64,000 nt of DNA from Rhabdophis nuchalis. Lineage: Eukaryota; Chordata; Lepidosauria; Squamata; Natricidae. The notes below the pieces were generated by a model. That model did no database searches and had not been told where the DNA came from. It was given only the letters and a program-made list of their open reading frames with translations. Position 1 is the first letter of the stretch, and every line of letters begins with the position of its first letter. This document shows positions 21,900 to 31,857 of this stretch, in pieces. A program made the position numbers and the translations under genes. The DNA lies in the NCBI GenBank assembly GCA_039707465.1, contig CM077644.1, positions 197,257,962-197,321,961 of the forward strand, in the 5' to 3' direction.

Positions 21900-22756
21900 G
21901 ATTAGCTGTTAAAATCAGTGCCACTAAAATGGCGTTTTTTGGGTGGAGCTGTTGAGGCAAATCAGGAGCCAAAAGTTCAGTTCAGGGTTGTAAAGTTCAG
22001 GAACCAAGAGAGAAACAATTTCCCAAATCAATAAGTATAATAACGAAGGCACTCCAGAAAAGAAATCACAAATCCAAAAAAAAAATTCTTCTTTAGTAAC
22101 CAGAGGGAGTCCAAATCACAAAGAGATGCTGGAAATTTTCCATAAATAAAATAGTCATTCAGGGACAAAGAGAAGCCATTTTCCGCCGCCCAGACTCAGA
22201 GGCAGGAGGAGAGAGTGGTAAAAAAAATGTTTCAAATCAGCCAGACCTAGATACTTTGTTTCAAAGACAAACCGCAGATCACTTTCCCTTGTTTCAAACA
22301 GTCCAGATTAAAGATATCCGCTTCCTCGCAGCGAGGAGCCATACTTAAGGGCCGCTTTAGTCCGAGGGGGGGTTTAACAAGCAGACACCCCCCTCCAAGT
22401 TCTTTCAGCCCAGGCTGACAGCAGAAAAAAAATGTTTAAAACCACTCACTTTCACCCTCGCAGCCGAAGCCCCGGGAAGCCTTCCGACTCAGACGGCCAG
22501 CTCTCTTCATATTTTCAGAATGATGCCGCCCACCATTGGCGAAGGGGAAACCCCCCGCAGCATGTCCTCCTCCACCTAAGCCGAAGACAAGGGTCGCTTC
22601 CCAACTGCTGCTGGGGGAGGACGACCCAGGCAAGCCGGCTTTACGGGAGACCCCCAAAAACGGGGCGTCTCGCCCCCGTGGGGGGGCAGGAAAAGAAACA
22701 AAGCGGCGAGCGAGTCCTAGGCTCGCCCGTCGCCGCTGGAGCCGGAACCGGAAGTC
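21900..22756 (-). promoter_or_regulatory. L1 5'UTR with CpG-rich internal promoter
   Basis: The first 330 bp (22,756-22,430) are strikingly GC- and CpG-rich against an AT-rich background. The element's 5' end carries an ETS-type ACCGGAAGT site at 22,747-22,755. An internal 5' promoter is usual for full-length L1, and retained CpGs imply little time for methylation decay. Confidence 0.7.
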
Positions 22757-22772
22757 AAAATAAGTTATTCTT

Positions 22773-25700
22773 AAATCCCGTCTTCTTGTTTCCTGCCAGA
22801 ATAAATCTATCACTCACTTATATAGGGATTTCATTTGCATGTAGACTGTAAATTTGATCTGCTAATGTGAAAGATTTGTGCTTTCTAATGGGAAAGTATT
22901 TCATTTATGTGTATTGATTTTTTTGGCATTATTTCTCTTTTCTGTGTGTGTTAGCAACAAAAAACTAAAATCCCGAAGAACCATATTAAACATGTCAGAG
23001 AAGATATAAGATTATACTTAGTTATTTTTCCTGAAGAATGTAATAAAGCTCAATAAATCTTGTTTCTCAGACTGTTGGCTATTATAAACACAATATTGTG
23101 ATTTCTAAACATTTTCTTTGGTCTTTTTAAAAAATAACTCTTAATTGTATAATTTATTATATACCTTAATTTTTAAAGTGATATTTTATAAAAGGATGCA
23201 AACATATTTCTTGGTCTAGTTATAAGTTACTGATGAACCAGATGAACCCATATGTGCAGTTTGTAAATTATTTCATTATAAAAATAGAATTTTTGGACAA
23301 AAAAGAATTTTGTCCAGTCAATTGAAGCCTATTTAAGATTGTGTCTATACCTTTTTCTGAAATTAACAGAAATGTTCAGTGCTGAACTTGGCTAATGTTA
23401 TGAGTAGGACTGACAAATATCTTGCATAGATATTTAATATTACCTGTTTGCTAGGAAGTAATGCATATAAATGAGCTTGTAGAATTTGGCATAGAGTTGG
23501 CATGGTTTAGTTCACTTTATAGGTTATAAGACAAATGCACCTATATGATTTATCACAGAACATGTAACAACTGTAAATAAAATGCTGGAGTATATGTTCC
23601 TCACATGTTTGTGTACTTACAATAGTAATTGAGCATCATTTTCTAATAAATGATCATGATTAAGGACAACATCAATTGTCCTATGTGGAATGTATATAAG
23701 AATACAACATCTCTGAGGGAGAAGGCAGTTCAAAAATGTGAAAAACAAACAAAAACCTATACTAACTTGGATTAAAAATAATCTAGTTCAATTTCCATGG
23801 TGTTCATTAACTTATCAATAGGAGAAACACAAACCGCACTTTTCTGCTTATGCTCCCAACAGCTGATCTTGAAAATCAAACCATTTGGATATACTGAAGG
23901 CAAATTACTGTATAAATATTATGATGGGAAACCATTGATAGCCTCACAATCCATTAATTCCATCCCCTTTAAAAACCATTCATTTGGAAGATAATTTATA
24001 AGTTAACTGTGTAATGGATTTCTGGTTAATATGGCAATGCACTGAATTTATGAAGTCTCCCTTCTGTTAAGGGACAGTTACTCATCTTTCAACTGCTTTA
24101 CTGCTAAATTGGTAAGCAGTAAATTGCAAATATCCTTCTTATTTAAAATGCCGCACTTTGGTAAAATATGGGTCCAATGTAAAGAAAACAAGGGCCTCTA
24201 CCTTATCTGAAGTAAAGCTTTTCAGAATGGAAAAAAAATCCAAATTCTGCAACTGAATTTATTTATAACTTGCAAAGGAAAATTAGTAACAGAAAGAGTT
24301 ATGTGGAGTTTCACATCACTTCAAGTATTTCCCATAATCCACTCTCTTTTAGATTAATTTAATTTATGCAGTGGAGAATTAGATAAAATATCTGGAGAGA
24401 ACCAGAGACTTGATACCTTAGATCAGATAATGGAAGCATTAAAATAGTGATGAAATAATACAAATCACTAGTTTGAAATTCTGACACACAACATGCCATA
24501 GATCTTGTAACTGTGTTGAAAATAAATAAGAATTTTACAATGAAGGGTATATTTAAAGTATCCAGTTTTTAGAAATAATGTACAATTTTCAAACATTCAA
24601 AGCTAAACAAAGTATTGTTATCTTTATAAGAAATGTATGCATAGATAACACACAAAGATAATGCAATGCAATAAAAGAACAGATAAACTGGAAACCATTC
24701 AATTGTCACAGTAATTTCTCATACCATGAAAGATTGGACATACCAAGGAGGAAAATGTCAGACAAGTAGACTTAGGAAACCAAAATAAAGCAGGAAAACA
24801 ACTTATCAGTTTCTGCCAACAAGAGCATCACTAGAGTACATAGAAATCCAATGGACTTTATTATTGCTAGAAGAATGTCAAAAAGGTTCATTTGTGATAG
24901 CTAAGACATAGTTAGGGGGTCACTAGGGGCTGACTGTGGAACAGATCATGAGTAGCTTATGTGTAAATTCCAAGTTAAAGTGGAAAATCAAACCAATTTG
25001 GAAAACCAAGATGGAAAACCAATTCATGTCTCTATTTCAAGGATAACATCAGGAAATGCTTTCCACCATTTCAAAGAGAACTTCAGGAATTGCAGTAAAG
25101 TTCTGAAATTCATAGATTGGAACTAGAGAAACTATGGAACAAAATTAAATTGTTAAGGATGAAAGAAGGAAGAAACAAGAAACAATATGAAAAAGTAAAA
25201 TGTGGATTTTGAAGAAGCAGGATAGAGTGAGAATTGATGCCTTAGAATTTGGTGTTAGAGTAGACTCCTCAGAATGCTATGGATATATAGACAATAAACA
25301 AATGATCGTTGCACAAATTAAAGTTTTCACTCAAGTCAAAAAAGACTAGTTTCAAATTATTACATTATGAAAGACCTAGTACTCTTGAGATGTCTGTAAT
25401 GTTACATAGGGTAGAAGGAAAGAAAGGAACAAGTTGACCAGTGACAAGAGGGATGGATTCATTTAACGCCACTCAGTAAGAAATCCTCGGTTTTATATGC
25501 TGTTTAATATTATTAGAGCGTTTTATTTACTGGTATTTTGAGATATAAAATCCTATCATGCATTTTATCCATTCATGCCCATACTTCTACCATTTAAAAA
25601 TAAATGTAGCTTAATAGAGCAGTTGCTGGCACCAATAATTTTTCTCATCTTTTCAATACATAGCAATACTCTAGAAATGGGAAACGTCCAACTTTCATAG

Positions 25701-25975
25701 GAGCTCTAAGTAATAGAGTGAAAGAAATATTATGCTGGATCTTTCTCTCTGGATAACGGCCAATTCATAAAGTGGCACAACCTGACTAACAAGAAAAATT
25801 ATGAAGGTACAAAGTTATTTGCTGCATAGATGAATCCAGAGTCATTTCAGAAGAGAAGATGGCATTTACAGCATATTCAGTTTTGACCAGCATTCTCCTA
25901 AAGTCATGGAAATTTTCAGCAGAATGAGATTTTAGGTTTATTTGTTAATTTATATTTTTAGATAATTTAATATAT
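22773..25975. other. AT-rich sequence, nothing recognised
   Basis: No repeat, gene or RNA signature was recognised in this 3.2-kb stretch. It is the longest quiet interval of the first half of the window. Confidence 0.5.
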
Positions 25976-25977
25976 AA

Positions 25978-26322
25978 GGGATGCAGTTGCTCAGTGGCTA
26001 AGACACTGAACTTGTTGATCAGAAAGGTCAGCAGTTTAGCAGTTTGAATCCCTAGCATCATGTAATGAAGTGAGCTCCTGTGAGGTCTCAGCTTCTGCCA
26101 ACCTAGCACTTTGAAAGTATGTAGAAATGCAATTAGAAAAATAGGGTCCATCTTAGGGACCCTATAAAAATAGGGAAGGTAATAGCATTCTGTGCACCTT
26201 TGGCCACATGACCACAGAGACATCTTCAGACAGCTCTGGCTCTTCGGCTTTGAAACAGAGATGAGTATTGCCCCCCTAGTCGGGAAGCACATATGTGCGA
26301 GGGGAACATTTACCTTTATAGA
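25978..26322 (+). mobile_element. Sauria-type SINE
   Basis: Head TTGCTCAGTGGCTAAGACAC (A box) and CAGTTTGAATCCC (B box), body with CTTCTGCCAACCTAGCA, tail GCACATATGTGCGAGGGGAAC and TTTACCTTT. Full length. It has a local duplication of TAGGGTCC/ATAGGG motifs around 26,140-26,175. Confidence 0.85.
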
Positions 26323-26777
26323 TATAATATTTTATAATATTTTGTATGCTATTATTTTGTACCTTTTGCACTGTAGTTTCTAAACCTTTTCAAAAGAAAC
26401 AGATTCTCTTAAACAAGAAAACCTAGATTGTGAGAATTTTCAGAGGGATAAAGGGTTAATTTACACAGTAGAAAGGAGTCACTTGCAAGCAATTATTTGT
26501 AACTGAGCTTGCCTTCCCGAATTTAGTATATTGGTCTGGACTTAATCTATGTTAAAAAAATATTTTGCATATTGTTGTTTAGATATACAATACAGAAAAT
26601 AGATGTTAACACTTTTTGATATTCCATACATTAAGTGGTTTTCATTTTTGTGCATTAGCAGATGGAGACAACAAAGATTAATATTTAAAATGTATTTTCA
26701 GGATACTTTTATTGACATGTCTCTAATGCAAAGTCATAGAGGTGAAGACATCTGCTTGGGAATACCCTAAAGCAAAT
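26323..26777. other. AT-rich sequence, nothing recognised
   Basis: No feature could be supported here. Confidence 0.5.
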
Positions 26778-26870
26778 GGTGAGCCACTGTGTGAGACAGA
26801 ATGCTGGACTGGATGGGCTGTGGCCTGTTCCAGCAAGGCTGTTCTTATGTTCTTATGTTCTTATATAGAT
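26778..26870 (+). mobile_element. Short CR1 3' end with (TTCTTATG)n tail
   Basis: GAGCCACTGTGTGAGACAGA...GGACTGGATGGGC ends in three GTTCTTAT octamers. CR1 elements lack poly(A) and end in such octamer repeats (family knowledge). Strongly 5'-truncated. Confidence 0.75.
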
Positions 26871-27013
26871 AAACTATGGAAATACTTATTTGTGAACTAT
26901 CTCAAAATAATGCTTGCAACAGCCCCCTTTATCAACCTGGCCAGAGCTAAGTTTTATTTTCTTTCTGAATACTGGAAAATGTAAATTGTTGGTTTGCATT
27001 AACATGTAATGCA

Positions 27014-28020
27014 TTGGACCACCCCGGACCACCCCAACGATGCCATGGAAGTGATGTCCCAGTGTCTGGAAGCCGTGTGAGTCTGGATGGGGAGAAACAG
27101 GCTCCGACTCAACCCGTCCAAGACCGAGTGGCTGTGGCTTCTGGCAGCACAATATAGCTAGTTGGTGCCAGCTCTGGCTATTGGGGGAGAGTCATTGGCC
27201 CCCACAGAGAGGGCTCGCAACTTGGGCGTCCTCCTAGACTCTCGGCTGTCGCTAGAAGATCATATGACAGTCGTGGCCAGGGGGGGCTTTTATCACGTCT
27301 GCCTGATACGCCAGTTGCGCCCCTTTCTGGATCATGATGCTTTATGCATGGTCACTCAAGCCCTCGTCATCTCCTGCCTGGACTACTGCAATGCTCTCTA
27401 CATGGGGCTTCCCTTGAAGTGCACCCGGAGGCTCCAGTTAGTTCAGAATGCGGCCGCGCGGGGGATCATGGGAGCTCCTAGATGCTCCCATGTGACACCT
27501 CTCCTGCGCGAGCTGCACTGGCTGCCGGTGGCTTAGTAACTACCTTTAAAGCGCTCCATGGCAAGGGACCTGGTTACCTGCAAGACCACCTCCTGCCATC
27601 AAATATCTCCCATCGACCAGTGCGCTCCCACAGAGAGGGCCTCCTCAGGGTGCTGTCGGCCAGGCAATGTCAGCTGGCGACCCCCCCTTCTCTGTGGCGG
27701 CTCCTGCCCTTTGGAATGACCTACCCACCGACCCATGCACGACCACGGACCTGCGCCTCTTCCGTCGGGCTTTGAAGACCTATCTATTTCGTGCGGCCGG
27801 CCTGGCGTAATTTTTTTAATGGTTTTTAGTAGGTTTTATTAATGGTTTTAGAACAGGCGTATTATTTAATATATTTTAAATATATATTTCATGTATTTTA
27901 TATTTTCATATTTTATATCACTGATTTTATTGCTGCCTGTACACCACCCTGAGTCCCAGAAGGGAGAAGGGCAGTATAGAAATTTAATAAATAAAATAAA
28001 TAAATAAATAAATAAATAAA
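27014..28020 (+). pseudogene. L2-like LINE, C-terminal RT and 3'UTR
   Basis: The longest L2-like copy here. Motifs in order: LRLNPSKTEWL, ARNLGVLLDSRLSLEDHM, VISCLDYCNALYMGL, LQLVQNAAARGIMG, LLRELHWLPVA, FKALHGKGPGYL and VRSHREGLLRVLSARQCQL. A UTR with CACCACCCTGAGTCCCAG, GGGCAGTATAGAAATTTA and an (AAATA)n tail follows. Stops at about 27,100 and 27,160 and frameshifts near 27,535 and 27,690 break it. The catalytic core is missing by 5' truncation. Confidence 0.85.
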
Positions 28021-28562
28021 AAAAATTGTTTGGAATACAGTTCTATGGCATTTCCTACGTATAAACTAACATTTGCACATATCCTCACAATGCAGTAATT
28101 CCCATTGGAACTATGGTTGCTATTTGCAGTGATAACTGTAATTCGATTGATCTGTGATATTTCTGTAAGATCAAGCCAGATTTATGAAATTTTATATAAC
28201 CCCTGGACCATGTCTGGATTTAGTTTACAACATTCCAGGCAATTTATAAGTTATGTTGAAACTAGAGATTCTTGTGCAGCCAAATTTGTTAATAGGTTTG
28301 CTGATTTTCCAGTGTAGCTGAGTTGAATATGGACCAGCTGCAAATTCCAGATCAGTATATAACTTCCTAAATCTGAAAGAGCTTTTACAATGCAATGCTA
28401 TCTTGTGTTAACATTTCTATGCTATTACTCCATAACTGTGTATCAAAGTAGTCAATGAAATTAATGTTTTGGTATATTTCCTTATTTGTTTTCTTGAATA
28501 TGATACATTCAAAAATGTCTATTCAGAATATGTTGCCCTTTATTCTGGGATTAATAATTATT
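28021..28562. other. AT-rich sequence, nothing recognised
   Basis: A 70-codon frame at 28,105 has no recognisable features. Confidence 0.5.
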
Positions 28563-28683
28563 ACCTAGACAGCTAGTTTGGTGCAGTAGTTCATCTTCAA
28601 GTCAGAAACTGGCAGGTCTGCGTTCTAATTCCACCTTAGGCAAGCTGGGTGACCTCTCTCAGCCCTAGGAAGTAGACACTGCC
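28563..28683 (+). mobile_element. tRNA-derived SINE, head part
   Basis: A-box-like GTTTGGTGCAGTAGTTCATC and B-box-like GCGTTCTAATTCC, then a GGCAAGCTGGGTGACCTCTC core as in MIR/CORE-type SINEs. It is broken at about 28,683 by a CR1 3' end; the tail resumes at 28,857. Confidence 0.7.
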
Positions 28684-28776
28684 ATACGATACGATACGTT
28701 ACGATACGATACGATACGATACGATACGATACGATACAATACAATACAATACAATACAATACAATACAATACAATA
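28684..28776. repeat. (ATACG)n-(ATACA)n microsatellite
   Basis: About 11 CpG-containing pentamers are followed by about 8 pentamers with G replaced by A. It forms the tail of the minus-strand CR1 fragment that follows. Confidence 0.95.
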
Positions 28777-28856
28777 CCAGAGTTGGAAGGGACCTTGGAG
28801 GTCATCTAGTCCAACTCCCTGCCTAGGCAGGAAGCCCTATACCATTTCAGACAAAT
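28777..28856 (-). mobile_element. CR1 3' end inserted in a SINE
   Basis: GAGTTGGAAGGGACCTTGG, then TCCAACTCCCTGCC and ATACCATTTCAGACAAAT, the same CR1 3' end as at 48,230 and, inverted, 43,540. Strongly 5'-truncated. Confidence 0.85.
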
Positions 28857-28955
28857 ACAATTTCAGAAAAATCTTGCCAGGAAAAAAACTTTAGGGACTT
28901 GTCCCGACAGTCTCTAAGAATGAAACACAACTAAATTGAAGGGAATAAAACCCCT
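28857..28955 (+). mobile_element. tRNA-derived SINE, tail part
   Basis: CAGAAAAATCTTGCCAGG, GGGACTTGTCC, then CTCTAAGAATGAAACACAAC, a decayed version of the Bov-B-like GAGTCGGACACGACT tail. It completes the SINE begun at 28,563. Confidence 0.65.
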
Positions 28956-31521
28956 ATACAAACAAGGAAACCAAAAATATAAAGTTCTATTTTTCAAGCA
29001 CTTGATCTGGGTGTTAGGGGGAATGATTTTTCAACGAGGGTTCTAACTAGGGAAATTTAAAGGTACCTTGTGTATTGGAGGTTTACTTGGCAACCAAGCT
29101 GACATTCCAGCACCATACATATCAGTAATTATCTGAGAAAAACTTTAAATTTAAACAATGGAAGAACCATACCTCTACATGAATTAAATGAAGGATGCAT
29201 AAAGAAAACCTCTGATCTCTGTGAGGTTTTTACAGGTGCTATTATTATTCCTGCTGTTCTTCTAAGGTTCGGCTTTACTAGTTTTTCTGGAACAAAATGG
29301 ATTTTTAGCTAAAATGTCAGAAATACAAGCCCCAACTTTGTATGCATAGCAGTTTCTCTACACAATATATATTGAAGTTTGATGAAGCCCAAAAATGTTG
29401 TTTTCAGAATGGTACCACACATCTTTCTAAAGTTAAAAGGGATATTTCTTCCTGAATTATAATTTAAGCTCCTAAAGCTAAGAGTAGACTTGGTACAGTT
29501 TAAAGTGGCCTGGTGTCTTCTGGGTTGCTGGATTGAAATTCCCATAATGCCTGTGGCTTGCATACAACATATAAAATGGCATACAATTTAGGAAAGCTGG
29601 TTGAAAGATATACAAATTTCTTAGAACTTTTGATGTAATCCTGTTTATGGTACTTAGATGTCCTTCTTGCTGAAAACTGCATATCTTTCACTTTCATTGG
29701 TTCCTGGTATTATCCTTTTCTAATTTCTAAGAACTGTGGTGCTTTAGAAGCAATCAGTTCAGTTCTGTGTTTAAAAAGTAGGCAAAATATTTTTTTCCCC
29801 TACTAACAATTGCTTGAAGCTCTCCAGGGAATCTTCCGTAGGTTTGTTTAATCCTGGTATCCTGTTGGTGAACTAGTTTAAATCTTCCACTTATAGTTAA
29901 GCAGATGTGTGATGGTTTTCTTCCCATGTGTCCAGCACGTTATTATTCAGTGTGAATATGCAATATAGTGGAAGTATATTCTTAAATAATCGCACCAAGT
30001 GAGTGAATCAATATACTTTTCAGTTGAATAAGAGCAAAGTATTACAGAGTACTTTGTGTTTCTGTAAAATGTAAATTGGAATATATATCTAGGAACTCAG
30101 TGAATCATGGTTCTTTGTTGGATAGAAACCTAAACCTAACTTTCATTTGCATAGGGAAACCCAAAATTTGTGTGACTGACTTGTTTTGTTGCAATATTTG
30201 CTTTATTGCAGTCTGAAACCAAACTTGCAATATCTCCAAAGTATGCCTGTAGAAATATAATATTCTAATACACTAACTTATATTGTCAAAAAGCTCTTAC
30301 TTTTCCCTACATAAATTTATATTTCCTCATGCACTGAAATTAGGAATGGAAAAAACAACCCTTCCTGTTAAGAAGATATATTCCTTCCACAGTTTTTCTA
30401 TCAACAAATTGTTCTTATTTTGTCTTATTCAGATAAAATGAAGGGTGTCTGAAAATGTATGTATATTACATATTTTAAGTGGGGATCTAGTCCTACATTT
30501 TTCATACATAACAGTACAGGTCCTCAATAAAAAACAGATAGCTACACTATAGAATTAGGTCAAAAATTAATATTTGGTAATATTAAGTTCTCCAGTCATG
30601 TTTTATAGAAATAAGCAAGATTCTTTAACAGCTTTTCCTATGATTTTGAAACAGATACCAAGTATGAATATGAAATCAGAGATGAGAAATGATAAATGCA
30701 AATATTAACATCAATGGCAAAATCTTCTTTGAAATCATCACATCTCTAGTTACTTCAATGACATCTGGGCTTAACATTAGCCTGTGTTTAACATTAGACA
30801 TCAAAATGTCATCAATTAAAGAGCAGAACAAATGTACTCATGGGCTAAAAAGAAAAAGAAACTAAAAAGACACAAAGAAACATATGGATTTCTCTTTGCC
30901 AGTTACATGAACTCTGCACATTTCCTATTTGCCTAGAAATAGATTTTTTTGGACTGGAACCATCAGCACATTTCCATGTTTTCTTGATAAAGCAAAGCAG
31001 ATGTACAAGTCAAATTTCAATAAAACACAATCTCATTTACAAAGTTCCTCATGCAAAAATCCTCATATGGATCCTTTTCTCCATTGGGCTAGAAAAACTA
31101 TGGTAGCTTGCAATCAGGAAGAAACTCTGCATAGGTTTGTTGAACTGAGCCAATATACATTGGAAAATCTTATAAGAGAGTTTAATACACTGCGGCATAG
31201 TGTGAAATTTTCTAAATATAACTTAAAATTACATCCTAGCATATAACAGCTTAGACTAGCTGTGAGTCTATTAAATGATTAAGGACATTGCTGAGACTAA
31301 TGACAGGTACACTGTTTACTAAAATAGTGGTAGATTAGCATTTAACTCTATTCCATATGTACACTTAAATAATCTTCAGTCATCCACAAACATCTAATTT
31401 TATATATACCATTATTTATCGAGGATTAGAAGAGTAGTATTTTGACAATAGAGTTGTTGTATATATAAACTATCATTAATATAAGATGCTTTCCGATGTG
31501 TGAGATGTGGGTGGGTATTTA
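28956..31521. other. AT-rich sequence, one unassigned ORF
   Basis: Includes a 105-codon frame at 30,929-31,246 (plus strand) without a recognised domain. Its C-terminal half is rich in Leu/Val heptad-like spacing. Nothing else was recognised. Confidence 0.4.
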
Positions 31522-31857
31522 ATGTGGGACGCGGTAGTGTCGATCAGAGAGGTTGGTAGATCAGTGGTTTGAATCGCTAGTGCTGTGTAATGGAGTGAGC
31601 TCCCATTATTTGTCTCAGCTTCTGCCAATCTAGCACTTTGAAAGCACGTAAAAAATGCAAGTAGAAAAATAGGGGCCAGCTTTGGTGGGAAGGTAACAGC
31701 ATTCCATGTGGCTTTGGCATTTAGACCTGCCGGTCACATGACTATGGAGACATCTTTGGACAGTGCTGACTGTTCAACTTTGTAACGGAGATGAGCACCA
31801 CCCCCTAGAGTTGAGAACGACTAGCACATATGTGTGAGGGGAACCTTTACCTTTTAT
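31522..31857 (+). mobile_element. Sauria-type SINE with deleted A box
   Basis: B box GGTTTGAATCG and a full body and tail (CCCTAGAGTTGAGAACGACT, GCACATATGTGTGAGGGGAAC, TTTACCTTTT) are present. The A-box stretch CTCAGTGGCTAAGA is missing between GGACGCGGTAG and TGTCGATCAGA, so the copy is probably silent for Pol III. Confidence 0.85.

Larger units (their letters stand above)
20780..22756 (-). mobile_element. ORF1-only L1 insertion (half-L1-like), full length
   Basis: Target duplication AAAATAAGTTATTCTT (16 bp, exact) lies at 20,764-20,779 and 22,757-22,772. Read on the minus strand: a CpG-rich 5'UTR (22,756-21,900), an intact ORF1 (21,899-21,051), a 3'UTR of about 260 bp, an AATAAA at 20,802-20,807 and a poly(A) of 11. 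The site reads ATTT/AAGAAT, fitting L1 endonuclease. No endonuclease or RT sequence lies between ORF1 and the poly(A), so the element must have been moved by another L1's ORF2p. Mammalian HAL1 elements have the same plan (family knowledge). Confidence 0.9.

Noticed and set aside
22432..22851. Frames of 75-139 codons on both strands near 22.4-22.9 kb
   Set aside because: Lie in the CpG-rich L1 5'UTR and run past the target duplication; composition artefacts.
28684..28776. CRISPR-like array (also 43,575-43,646)
   Set aside because: Uninterrupted pentanucleotide microsatellites without spacers, in a vertebrate genome.
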